Assembly: GCA_029881615.1 (NCBI GenBank)
Contig: JAOUMF010000111.1
Location: 1 to 6,900 of the forward strand
Origin: Alphaproteobacteria bacterium
GTDB taxonomy: Bacteria; Pseudomonadota; Alphaproteobacteria; UBA8366; JADFVY01
Reading direction: 5' to 3'
Length of the DNA stretch: 6,900 nucleotides
Shown here piece after piece: positions 1 through 5,641 of this stretch (its first letter is position 1; each line of letters begins with the position of its first letter). The notes below the pieces were generated by a model. It searched no databases, was not told the DNA's origin, and saw only the letters and a list, made by a program, of their open reading frames with translations. A program made the position numbers and the translations under genes.

Positions 1-70
1 GCGGCCTGATCATATCGCCACCGGCAAGCCCGGCCCGAATAATGCGTTGAAAATGCGGGAAATGCTTCAT
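1..70 (-). CDS. Possible start of a third leftward-operon gene (partial)
   Basis: On the minus strand an ATG at 70 opens a frame that stays open to the window edge, giving 23 residues beginning MKHFPHFQRI. A GGAG sequence lies five bases before the ATG, which is a good ribosome-binding site. It follows the 150-residue protein gene after an 82-base gap, on the same strand and in the same direction, so it could be the next gene of the leftward operon. Too little is visible to assign any family. The frame is short enough to be chance; the ribosome-binding site and position are the only support. Confidence 0.4.
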   Translation of the reverse strand, partial: MKHFPHFQRIIRAGLAGGDMIRP

Positions 71-152
71 TCAATCTCCAATAAACTAATGTCAGGCGAA
101 TGGTCGGCGGGGCCTGTTGCAGCCGGCGCGCGCCGATGACGGCGAAGGCCGT

Positions 153-605
153 TTAGCCCCCGTCGATCAGCCGGGCCAGCTGTTCAACCGCATGGGCGGG
201 CGTCTCGGCATGGATGATGCGGCAGGTCTGGCCGAGGTCGCCGATCCGGTGCGCCAGGCGCGTCAACGCCGGATCGGGTCTATTCCTCGTCATGGCGAAA
301 CCAACCATGAAGACCGATTTTCGCGTGAACACCATCAGATCGCCGCCACGGCTGGATTGCGTTTTCGCTCCCGCGCTCGCCGCCGCCTCGCCCGGCAGCA
401 ACAGAAACGCAACGTCGCGGGAAACGCACTCACGGCTGGTCAGGTACAGCGCGGCGGCACGGCGCATACCCTCGACCCGATCCCCGTTCGGCTTCACGGG
501 CAAGCTGACCTTTTTGCCCGGCTCCGCCTCGCGGCCGTATATGCCCCCGTCCCGGCCCCAACCACGCAGACGCAGCAACCGGCGGGATTTACCGTCCCTG
601 TTCAT
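153..605 (-). CDS. Hypothetical protein, second gene of leftward phage-like operon (150 aa)
   Basis: I do not recognise this 150-residue protein. Codons on this strand show the strong G/C third-position bias of the neighbouring genes, which supports it over the plus-strand frames crossing the same bases. The chosen ATG at 605 overlaps the stop codon of the preceding gene by one base (TGATG), a sign of translational coupling; a GTG one codon earlier is also possible. The N-terminal third is basic and rich in Arg and Gly (SRRLLRLRGWGRDGG), with no signal peptide. A middle section (about residues 45-70) is more hydrophobic, and a segment around 90-105 (LMVFTRKSVFMVGFAM) may be a buried strand-rich stretch. 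The last 40 residues look helical. Coupling to a DNA-binding protein gene suggests an early phage or element function, but no activity can be assigned. Confidence 0.7.
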   Translation of the reverse strand: MNRDGKSRRLLRLRGWGRDGGIYGREAEPGKKVSLPVKPNGDRVEGMRRAAALYLTSRECVSRDVAFLLLPGEAAASAGAKTQSSRGGDLMVFTRKSVFMVGFAMTRNRPDPALTRLAHRIGDLGQTCRIIHAETPAHAVEQLARLIDGG

Positions 606-1132
606 CACGATACTCTCCGTCGATCAGCCACCCTTGCCGTTCCGGACACCGGGCCGAACCGTTCCTCCGCCACCTCCGGCGGCAGATAGACCCGCTCGCG
701 ATGGGCGCGACACCAGCTTTCGCCTGGCTCGGTTTCGCGCAAGCATTTGCAGGTGTCATCGCCCCGCGGCTCACCATCGATCCACTGGCATTGCCGGCCA
801 ACCGGCCCGACAATGCGCGGGCCCGACGGAACGGCCACGCGAAGGGCGCCGGCGGCAGGCAAGGCGCGCTTTGCCCTGTCGGCCTGCCGGATCGGCGCCG
901 TGCTGTCGCCGGTCGCGACAATCGTCGCCTGCCGCGCGGTCCATCCCCGCAGCACCGTTATGCGTCCCTGCTTCTCCAGGCGGCCGACCGCCTTGGCCGC
1001 CGTGGCGACGCTGCCGAATTCATAGCGTCGGGCAATTTCGGCATTGCCGGGGCAGGCGCGCGCCCCCGCCGCACGGTCGCTTAGCCAAGCGTACAGATCA
1101 TCCAATAGTTCCTCCGACAGAAGCTGTTTCAT
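605..1132 (-). CDS. Winged-helix DNA-binding protein with GcrA-like Cys/His C-terminal segment
   Basis: This 175-residue protein has two visible parts. Residues about 5-75 look like a winged helix: a helix (LDDLYAWLSDR), then PGNAEIARRYEFG and AAKAVGRLEKQGRI as the helix-turn-helix region, then the basic strand pair VLRGWTARQATIVATG. This pattern occurs in small prophage regulators of Alphaproteobacteria. Residues 115-150 carry C115-x-W117, C128, C130, C141 and H144 in the arrangement CQW...DDTCKC...SWCRAH...Y, which resembles the C-terminal part of GcrA cell-cycle regulators. A low-complexity linker (about 76-110) joins them. The start at 1132 is fixed by AGGGAGGA at 1137-1144, five bewteen-bases from ATG or thereabouts with the core GGAGG. 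It is first in a leftward operon, transcribed divergently from the repressor, where a phage Cro or early regulator would sit. DNA binding is well supported; the GcrA relation is by motif only. Confidence 0.82.
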   Translation of the reverse strand: MKQLLSEELLDDLYAWLSDRAAGARACPGNAEIARRYEFGSVATAAKAVGRLEKQGRITVLRGWTARQATIVATGDSTAPIRQADRAKRALPAAGALRVAVPSGPRIVGPVGRQCQWIDGEPRGDDTCKCLRETEPGESWCRAHRERVYLPPEVAEERFGPVSGTARVADRRRVS

Positions 1133-1232
1133 GCAATCCTCCCTGCTGGCCGCTGCCTCAATGGCCTTGACTCATCCCTGGTTCTTGTGGAATTCTGCAT
1201 CTTCGTTCTCTTTTTGTTCCCATTGCGGAGAG

Positions 1233-1261
1233 CTTATACGCATGTTACGTATGCATGTCAA
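1233..1261 (-). promoter_or_regulatory. Sigma-70-type promoter of the leftward operon
   Basis: Read on the minus strand, a perfect TTGACA -35 box (plus positions 1256-1261) is followed by a 17-base spacer and TATAAG as -10 box (1233-1238, five of six consensus bases). Transcription would start near 1226, leaving a leader of roughly 95 bases before the ATG at 1132. Two inverted repeats, 1235-1253 and 1259-1277, cover the -10 and spacer and part of the -35 box, so binding there would block polymerase. This is the strongest promoter-like sequence seen in the window. Confidence 0.78.
1235..1253. promoter_or_regulatory. Putative repressor operator O1
   Basis: The sequence TATACG-CATGTTA-CGTATG is a 19-base inverted repeat with 6-base half-sites and a 7-base spacer; five of six half-site positions pair. 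The same layout recurs at 1259-1277 (weaker) and at 2076-2094 (perfect). It lies over the -10 box and spacer of the leftward promoter and about 50 bases before the repressor start. Assigning it to the repressor encoded at 1301-2059 is inference from position. Confidence 0.65.
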
Positions 1262-1277
1262 ACGCGAATTACGCATA
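1259..1277. promoter_or_regulatory. Putative repressor operator O2
   Basis: CAAACG-CGAATTA-CGCATA matches the TATACG-N7-CGTATA pattern at four of six bases in the left half and five of six in the right half. Its centre (1268) is 24 bp from that of O1 (1244), the centre-to-centre spacing typical of cooperative lambda-type operators. It overlaps the leftward promoter's -35 box and ends 23 bases before the repressor ATG, so it could also control the repressor's own promoter, for which I see no strong boxes. Confidence 0.55.
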
Positions 1278-1300
1278 TGCACATCATGCGGGAAGGCAGC

Positions 1301-2059
1301 ATGGCTGAAGGCAAGGAACCGCCGGTTACCGACCGGCTGAAGACGCTGCGCGAACGGGCCGGCCTGTCGATGGACAGGCTGGCGCGCGCCTGTGGCTACA
1401 AGGGCGCGTCCAGCTATCAGCGCTATGAAAACGAAGCGGTTTACACCAAGCCGTGGCTGCCCTTGCCGGTGGTGGCCGCAATCGCCGATGTGCTGACCGG
1501 ACTCGGCGATCCGCCGATCACGCGCGACGAAGTGCTGGCCCTGGCCGGCATCCACGAAGCCGGCGCCGGCACGGTGCTGTCCGCCGAATTGCCGAAGCGG
1601 ACCGAGGTGGAACTGTCCTCCGCGGCCGAACTGCCTGGAAACAACGCTTTTTCAAGAGATTTGCCGGTCTACGGCGTCGCCATAGGAGGGTCGGAAGGTG
1701 ATTTCAGTTTCAATGGAACAGTTGTCGATTACGTGCGCAGGCCACCCATGCTGAGCAAGATCGGCAATGCCTTCGGGGTCTATGTTATCGGCGATTCCAT
1801 GTCGCCCCGGTACGATCACGGCGATCTGGTTTTCGTCCATCCGGGCCGCCCGCCGCAGCCGGGAAACGATGTGATCGTCGAACTGCATGGGGAACATGGC
1901 GCGCCCGGCGCCTGCTACATCAAGCGGTTGGTACGGCGCTCTGCCGATCACATACAGCTGGCCCAGTTCAATCCCCCGCGCGACGATATCGCCATCGAGG
2001 CATCGCGCATCAAGGCGGTATACCGGATCCTCACCGCGGCCGAGATGATGGGGGTGTAG
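1301..2059 (+). CDS. XRE-family phage-type repressor with S24 (LexA/CI-like) peptidase domain
   Basis: This 252-residue transcriptional repressor has an N-terminal helix-turn-helix domain (about residues 10-83; LKTLRERAGLSMDRLARACG, then a SSYQRYE recognition region), a linker, and a C-terminal S24 domain. The S24 motif GDSMSP places the serine nucleophile at S166, and YIKRLV gives the lysine base at K208, a separation close to that of lambda CI. The ATG at 1301 is preferred over upstream frame extensions because GGAAGG lies four bases before it, the HTH begins soon after, and the extension would run through the operators. The usual Ala-Gly cleavage pair before the domain is not evident; VYGVAIGG (about 123-130) occupies that region. 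It is flanked by matching inverted repeats on both sides, which suggests it represses a leftward operon and a rightward gene, as CI does in lambda. The trigger for derepression is unknown. Confidence 0.93.
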   Translation: MAEGKEPPVTDRLKTLRERAGLSMDRLARACGYKGASSYQRYENEAVYTKPWLPLPVVAAIADVLTGLGDPPITRDEVLALAGIHEAGAGTVLSAELPKRTEVELSSAAELPGNNAFSRDLPVYGVAIGGSEGDFSFNGTVVDYVRRPPMLSKIGNAFGVYVIGDSMSPRYDHGDLVFVHPGRPPQPGNDVIVELHGEHGAPGACYIKRLVRRSADHIQLAQFNPPRDDIAIEASRIKAVYRILTAAEMMGV

Positions 2060-2067
2060 ACGCCCCC

Positions 2068-2096
2068 TTACTTTTTATACGTTTTTCGCGTATAAT
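2068..2096 (+). promoter_or_regulatory. Rightward promoter downstream of the repressor
   Basis: A perfect TATAAT -10 box lies at 2091-2096. The only sequence 17 bases upstream is TTACTT (2068-2073), a poor -35 box. An inverted repeat matching the operator pattern occupies 2076-2094 and overlaps the first four bases of the -10 box. Transcription would begin near 2103 and run into the small gene ending at 2536. Confidence 0.6.
2076..2094. promoter_or_regulatory. Putative repressor operator O3
   Basis: TATACG-TTTTTCG-CGTATA is a perfect 6-base inverted repeat around a 7-base spacer, with the same half-sites as O1 on the other side of the repressor gene. It overlaps the TATAAT box of the rightward promoter, where a bound repressor would block transcription. 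A matching 19-base layout on both sides of one repressor gene is the main evidence that these are its operators. Confidence 0.65.
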
Positions 2097-2120
2097 CCCT
2101 GCATAGAGACTCACATGATC

Positions 2121-2128
2121 AGGGAGGA
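2121..2128 (+). promoter_or_regulatory. Strong ribosome-binding site without an in-frame ATG, GTG or TTG at normal spacing
   Basis: AGGGAGGA is identical to the ribosome-binding octamer before the leftward operon's first gene (1137-1144). It precedes two ATC codons, at 2132 and 2135, in the frame of the small protein ending at 2536. The nearest in-frame ATG is at 2177, about 50 bases away. The spacing favours initiation at ATC 2132 or 2135. Confidence 0.6.
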
Positions 2129-2176
2129 CGCATCATCGAACCGAACAGCCCCCTTGCCCCGCTCGACCGGGCCTGC

Positions 2177-2536
2177 ATGGAACTGGCGAACGGCCGCCGC
2201 GACTACGAACGCGCCCGTCGCCGCCGCTTCGCCGAAACCTACAGGCGCAATATACGCGTCCTGCTGGCCTGGACCTTTCCGGCCAGCCGCGACACCGTCA
2301 CCCTGGCCGAGATCCATCCTGAAAGCCCACCCATTACCAGAGAACTCTGCCACCGCCTTTACCGCGACCTCCAGGACGCCCGCGCCCTGCCCCGCTTCTT
2401 CCGGCGGCGCCAGATCCGCATTGCCACCCTGCGCGACCTGCTATCCGCCGAATGCCGGCTCTACGCCAATCAGCAGGCCCGCGCCACCGCCCAGGCCGAC
2501 ATGAACAGTTTCATAAACAGCCTCGCCGCCGAGTAA
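2177..2536 (+). CDS. Hypothetical small basic protein, rightward phage-like gene
   Basis: I do not recognise this protein. From the ATG at 2177 it has 119 residues, is rich in Arg (GRRDYERARRRRFAE near the start, FFRRRQIR at about 74-81) and appears mostly helical, with no membrane segment. Third codon positions are overwhelmingly C or G, which confirms this frame over the overlapping one opening at 2115. The true start is probably upstream: the frame continues back through IEPNSPLAPLDRAC to ATC codons at 2132 and 2135 behind AGGGAGGA, whereas nothing like a ribosome-binding site precedes 2177. Starting at 2132 would give 134 residues. It follows the rightward promoter and operator O3, so it is likely under repressor control, and ends 30 bases before a two-way terminator. 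Its charge suggests nucleic-acid contact, but that is only a guess. Confidence 0.72.
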   Translation: MELANGRRDYERARRRRFAETYRRNIRVLLAWTFPASRDTVTLAEIHPESPPITRELCHRLYRDLQDARALPRFFRRRQIRIATLRDLLSAECRLYANQQARATAQADMNSFINSLAAE

Positions 2537-2566
2537 CGAAGGGCGAGCAAGCCATACCCACCAAAC

Positions 2567-2596
2567 AAAAACGCGGCCCCTGCGGACCGCGTTTTT
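2567..2596. terminator. Bidirectional intrinsic terminator
   Basis: AAAAACGCGG (2567-2576) pairs with CCGCGTTTTT (2587-2596) around a 10-base loop. The hairpin is GC-rich in its core and followed by five U residues whichever strand is transcribed. It sits between two converging units: the small plus-strand gene ending at 2536 and the minus-strand tRNA-Pro ending at 2610. Confidence 0.85.
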
Positions 2597-2609
2597 GCAT
2601 TGCTTCGAT

Positions 2610-2686
2610 TGGTCGGAGCGGCGGGATTCGAACCCACGACCCCTTGTCCCCCAGACAAGTGCGCTACCAGGCTGCGCTACGCTCCG
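2610..2686 (-). tRNA. tRNA-Pro (anticodon GGG)
   Basis: The minus strand folds as a complete 77-base tRNA. The acceptor stem is CGGAGCG pairing with CGCTCCG, the discriminator is A, and the 3' CCA is encoded (2612-2610). The anticodon stem CTTGT/ACAAG encloses the loop CTGGGGG, giving anticodon GGG, which reads proline CCC codons. The T-arm contains GGTTCGAATC. It lies downstream of the MerR-type gene on the same strand, and its 3' end faces the phage-like region. tRNA 3' ends are common integration sites for phages and islands, so it may mark the element's boundary. Confidence 0.97.
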
Positions 2687-2733
2687 ACAGGGTTTTGCCT
2701 CGGGGACTCCTTCCCCGGGGCGCAACGGCGCGC

Positions 2734-2762
2734 AATGTACTCCGGACCGCGCGCATGCGCAA
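2734..2762 (-). promoter_or_regulatory. Candidate promoter of tRNA-Pro
   Basis: On the minus strand TTGCGC (2757-2762) and TACATT (2734-2739) are 17 bases apart. They match the sigma-70 boxes at three and four of six bases. Transcription would start near 2727, about 40 bases before the tRNA. The leader contains a small hairpin, CGGGGA with TCCCCG (2701-2717). No terminator separates the MerR-type gene from the tRNA, so read-through is also possible. Confidence 0.4.
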
Positions 2763-2779
2763 CGCCCCCGGTGCAAAAA

Positions 2780-3190
2780 TCACCGTAGTATGTCTCTTAT
2801 TTCCCGCAATTCGCCAAGGATGTCGCGAAGCGCCTGTTCCCGGCCCGCCGATACATCGATCGGGCTGGCCATCGGCGCCGGCGATGCGGCTGTGGGCGCC
2901 CCGTCCCCTTCAAGCACGGCCTTCGTACCCGAAGACTTGAACAGCTTCTGGACGCCGCGGATCGAATATCCCTCGTCATGCAGAAGCTCGCGGATACGCC
3001 GGATCAGGACGATATCCTCGGGCCGGTAATAACGCCGGTTCCCGGCCCGTTTCACCGGCTTAATTTGCGAAAAGCGGCTTTCCCAGAAACGCAGCACATG
3101 CTGGGCCACACCCAGCATTTCGGCGACTTCACCAATGGTGCGATATGCCGTCGGCGACTTGCCGCTATTATCGTCGGCGGGTTCAGTCAT
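2780..3190 (-). CDS. MerR-family transcriptional regulator of the ihfA-linked type
   Basis: This 136-residue protein has the MerR DNA-binding domain at about residues 15-88: helix-turn-helix [22 protein letters not shown], then the wing [10 protein letters not shown] and a helix through [12 protein letters not shown] flexible Ala/Pro/Ser-rich linker (about 92-115) leads to a short amphipathic C-terminal helix ([16 protein letters not shown]), which could be the dimerising coiled coil. There is no Cys-rich metal site, so no metal or drug ligand is suggested. The ATG at 3190 was chosen because AGGA lies just upstream and it starts 23 bases after ihfA; a TTG at 3217 overlapping the ihfA stop would add nine residues. 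A MerR gene directly after ihfA recurs in Alphaproteobacteria. The target is unknown. Confidence 0.9.
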   Translation of the reverse strand: MTEPADDNSGKSPTAYRTIGEVAEMLGVAQHVLRFWESRFSQIKPVKRAGNRRYYRPEDIVLIRRIRELLHDEGYSIRGVQKLFKSSGTKAVLEGDGAPTAASPAPMASPIDVSAGREQALRDILGELREIRDILR

Positions 3191-3213
3191 TGTTCCTGGC
3201 CCGCGAGGCGCAT

Positions 3214-3510
3214 TCAAGCGCCCGCGTTGATCCTGTTTTTCAGTACATGGCTGGGCCGGAAAATCAGCACGGTCCTGGGCAGGATCGGCACTTCCTGGCC
3301 TGTTTTCGGATTACGGCCAATGCGTTCACCCTTGCGGCGCACGGAAAAACTTCCAAACGAGGAGATCTTGACCATATCGCCCTTTTGCAGCGCACCCGAG
3401 ATTTCCGCCAGGATGGATTCGACCATCTCGGAAGATTCATGACGCGACAGGCCGACTTCCTGATACACAGCCTCCCCGAGTTGCGCCCGAGTGACAGTTT
3501 TGCTTTCCAT
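3214..3510 (-). CDS. ihfA: Integration host factor subunit alpha
   Basis: This encodes a 98-residue DNA-bending protein that acts with IhfB as a heterodimer in nucleoid structure, transcription and site-specific recombination. It aligns by eye with E. coli IhfA over its whole length: the N-terminal helices, the motif [12 protein letters not shown] (about 47-58), the DNA-binding arm [12 protein letters not shown] with the intercalating proline at P68, and the end [13 protein letters not shown]. The ATG at 3510 is preferred over a TTG five codons upstream because it gives the usual N-terminus and has a G-rich ribosome-binding site (GGGGGG) seven bases before it. It lies between fabH and the MerR-type gene. 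IHF is also a common host factor for phage integration, though nothing here links it to the neighbouring element. Confidence 0.96.
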   Translation of the reverse strand: MESKTVTRAQLGEAVYQEVGLSRHESSEMVESILAEISGALQKGDMVKISSFGSFSVRRKGERIGRNPKTGQEVPILPRTVLIFRPSHVLKNRINAGA

Positions 3511-3540
3511 TTCGAAGCCCCCCAAATTTCTTTACAGCCT

Positions 3541-3569
3541 ACGGTACTGTGCGATGCCAGTTCCGTCAA
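3541..3569 (-). promoter_or_regulatory. Candidate ihfA promoter
   Basis: In the 89-base fabH-ihfA gap the minus strand carries TTGACG (3564-3569), a 17-base spacer and TACCGT (3541-3546). The -35 box matches five of six consensus bases and the -10 box only three. It would let ihfA and the MerR-type gene be transcribed independently of fabH. No clear terminator follows fabH, so transcription from upstream may also continue. Confidence 0.45.
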
Positions 3570-3599
3570 TTACGATAGTGGCGCCGTGGCGCCGCGACA

Positions 3600-4559
3600 T
3601 TACCAGCGAACCAACGCCGACCCCCAGGTAAACCCGCCACCCATCGCTGTCATGGCAACCAGTTGTCCGGGCAATATGCGTCCCGCGGCATGGGCCTCCG
3701 CCAGGGCCAGCGGAATCGTCGCGGCCGACGTATTGGCCTGCCGGTCCACCGTAACGATAACTTTTTCGATCGGCATTTCCAGCTTCTTGCCGGTGCTTTC
3801 GATAATCCGCAAATTGGCCTGATGGGGCACCAGCCAGTCCATATCGGCATGGGTCAGCCCGTTGGCTGCCAGTGCCTGATCGACCGATTCAGCCATGCGT
3901 ACGACCGCATGCCGGTAAACTTCCTTGCCCGCCATGCGCAGATAACCGGCCGTGCCGGTGCTGCCGGGGCCGCCATCGACGAACAGGCTATTGTAGTTCC
4001 GTCCGTCGGAAAACAGATGGGTCGACAGGATACCGCGTTCGCCGCCATCAGCGGCTTCCAGCACAACCGCGCCGGCGCCGTCGCCGAACAGTACACAGGT
4101 GCCACGGTCTTCCCAATCCAGGATGCGGCTGAACACTTCGGCGCCGATCACCAGCGCGCGGCGGGCCTGGCCCAGCCGAATCATGTTGTCGGCCATCGCC
4201 AGCGCATAGATGAAGCCGCTGCATACCGCCTGAATATCGAAGGCGGCGCCGCCGGTCATGCCCAGCGCGGCCTGCACCTTCGTCGCGGTGGCCGGAAAAG
4301 TATTGTCCGGGGTCGCGGTCGCCAGCACGATCACGTCGATATCCGTGCCTTCCAGCCCGGCGCTTTCAAGCGCGCGCCGCGCCGCGGCAATGGCCAGGTC
4401 GGACGTCAACTCGCCTTCGGCCGCTATATGCCGCTGGCGAATGCCGGTACGCTGGGAAATCCATTCGTCGGAAGTATCAATACGGGTCGCCAACTCGTCG
4501 TTGGTGACGATGCGTTCGGGCAGGTACCCCCCGCATCCGGCAACCATGGCACGTTTCAT
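3600..4559 (-). CDS. fabH: Beta-ketoacyl-ACP synthase III
   Basis: FabH condenses acetyl-CoA (or another short acyl-CoA) with malonyl-ACP, the step that starts each fatty-acid chain in the type II pathway in the cytoplasm. The 319-residue length is normal for the family. The catalytic triad is intact: C113 in [10 protein letters not shown]246 in VPHQAN and N276 in RQANTSAA, close to E. coli C112, H244 and N274. The glycine-rich segment FGDGAGAVV (about 158-166) and the C-terminal [10 protein letters not shown] are also typical. Its ATG directly follows the plsX stop (TGAATG) with no strong ribosome-binding site, so translation is probably coupled to plsX. The two enzymes sit in adjacent steps of lipid synthesis, which fits co-expression. 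Confidence 0.98.
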   Translation of the reverse strand: MKRAMVAGCGGYLPERIVTNDELATRIDTSDEWISQRTGIRQRHIAAEGELTSDLAIAAARRALESAGLEGTDIDVIVLATATPDNTFPATATKVQAALGMTGGAAFDIQAVCSGFIYALAMADNMIRLGQARRALVIGAEVFSRILDWEDRGTCVLFGDGAGAVVLEAADGGERGILSTHLFSDGRNYNSLFVDGGPGSTGTAGYLRMAGKEVYRHAVVRMAESVDQALAANGLTHADMDWLVPHQANLRIIESTGKKLEMPIEKVIVTVDRQANTSAATIPLALAEAHAAGRILPGQLVAMTAMGGGFTWGSALVRW

Positions 4560-5609
4560 TCAGGACACCGGTTCGGGATCGTTGGCGGGATAATCGGCGC
4601 GAAGTCTTTCGAAATCCTCGCGCATCTTTTCGATGAAGCCATGCGTGGCCATATCCACGGCCACCGCGATTGCATTGGAAAATCCGAATGCATCGGTGTT
4701 GCCATGGCTTTTCACCACAATTCCGTTCAGGCCGCACATGATGGCGCCATTATAGCTTCTGGGGTCGACGCGCGTGCGCATCAGGGCCAGCGCGGGACGG
4801 GCCAGCAAATAGCCCATGCGGGCACGCCAACTCGACCGGAAGGATTCCCGAAGAAACCCGCTGATAAGCTTGGCCGTGCCCTCGGCGACCTTCAACGCGA
4901 CATTGCCGGTAAAGCCGTCGGTCACCGCGACATCCACCGTTCCGGCGGAGATATCGTTGCCTTCGATAAAGCCGGCGAATTCGATCGGCAGCGTGGTCTC
5001 GCGCAGGATCCCGGCGGCTTCCTTCACCGCCTCGTTGCCCTTGATCTCCTCGATCCCGATATTGATCAGACCAATCGTCGGCTTCTCGACGCTCAACACC
5101 GTGCGGGCGAACACCTCGCCCATCACCGCGAACTGCACCAGATTTTCGGCGCTGCATTGAACATTGGCGCCCAGATCGAGGATACAGCAACTGCCCGTCG
5201 CCGTCGGCACGGCCGTGATAATGGCCGGGCGGTCGATACCCTTGATCGTCTTCAGAACGAATTTGGACATGGCCATCAGGGCGCCGGTATTGCCGGCCGA
5301 TACCGCGGCCGCGGCATCGCCTTCCTTCACCGCATCGATCGCCTTGCGCATGCTGGATTCGCGCGCGCCGCGCAGCGCGGTCGAGGGCTTGTCGTCGCCC
5401 TTTACCACCTGGTCGGTGTGCCGAATCTCCACGCAATCGGCAAGAACCGGATGCTTGGCGAGCAAGGCCTTCAGCCGCGCGGAATCACCGAACAGCAGAA
5501 AGTGGACATGCGAAAGCTTGCGCCGGGCAAGCGCCGCCCCCCCGACGACCATGTCGGGAGCGGCATCGCCGCCCATGGCGTCAAGCGCTATGACGATCTT
5601 TTCCGTCAT
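4560..5609 (-). CDS. plsX: Phosphate acyltransferase PlsX
   Basis: PlsX converts acyl-ACP and inorganic phosphate into acyl-phosphate, which the membrane enzyme PlsY uses to acylate glycerol-3-phosphate at the start of phospholipid synthesis. The 349-residue protein shows the expected motifs in order: ALDAMGGD at the N-terminus (about 8-15), SAGNTGAL (104-111), DLGAN (145-149), LINIGIEE (181-188), VTDGFTGN (229-236) and SHGN near 301. The N-terminus begins normally at MTEKIVIALD, so the ATG at 5609 is right although the upstream ribosome-binding site is weak. It follows rpmF by 32 bases and abuts fabH, forming the rpmF-plsX-fabH cluster known from many bacteria. Nothing is missing or truncated. 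Confidence 0.98.
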   Translation of the reverse strand: MTEKIVIALDAMGGDAAPDMVVGGAALARRKLSHVHFLLFGDSARLKALLAKHPVLADCVEIRHTDQVVKGDDKPSTALRGARESSMRKAIDAVKEGDAAAAVSAGNTGALMAMSKFVLKTIKGIDRPAIITAVPTATGSCCILDLGANVQCSAENLVQFAVMGEVFARTVLSVEKPTIGLINIGIEEIKGNEAVKEAAGILRETTLPIEFAGFIEGNDISAGTVDVAVTDGFTGNVALKVAEGTAKLISGFLRESFRSSWRARMGYLLARPALALMRTRVDPRSYNGAIMCGLNGIVVKSHGNTDAFGFSNAIAVAVDMATHGFIEKMREDFERLRADYPANDPEPVS

Positions 5610-5641
5610 AACGCACCGCGCATGTTAGACACCGACAATCG

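Noticed and set aside
124..135. 12-base palindrome CGGCGCGCGCCG between leftward genes
   Set aside because: It is built only of alternating GC steps in GC-rich DNA and has no following T-run, so it cannot be called a terminator or binding site.
117..1170. Overlapping plus-strand open frames at 117-689 and 214-1170
   Set aside because: Their translations are rich in Arg, Pro and Ala. They oppose the minus-strand genes, which have good codon bias, a strong ribosome-binding site and a coupled stop-start overlap.
2115..2504. Plus-strand frame beginning at ATG 2115, overlapping the small rightward gene
   Set aside because: It has no good ribosome-binding site, is low-complexity (Ala, Pro, Thr, Arg) and has poor third-position bias. 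The frame ending at 2536 is clearly the coding one.
2452..3029. Short proteins read across the tRNA, such as one containing AGFEPTTPCP
   Set aside because: This peptide is a well-known artefact of translating the complement of a tRNA gene.
3580..3593. GGCGCC-GT-GGCGCC repeat after fabH
   Set aside because: It could form a short hairpin but no U-run follows on the minus strand, so it is not supported as a terminator.
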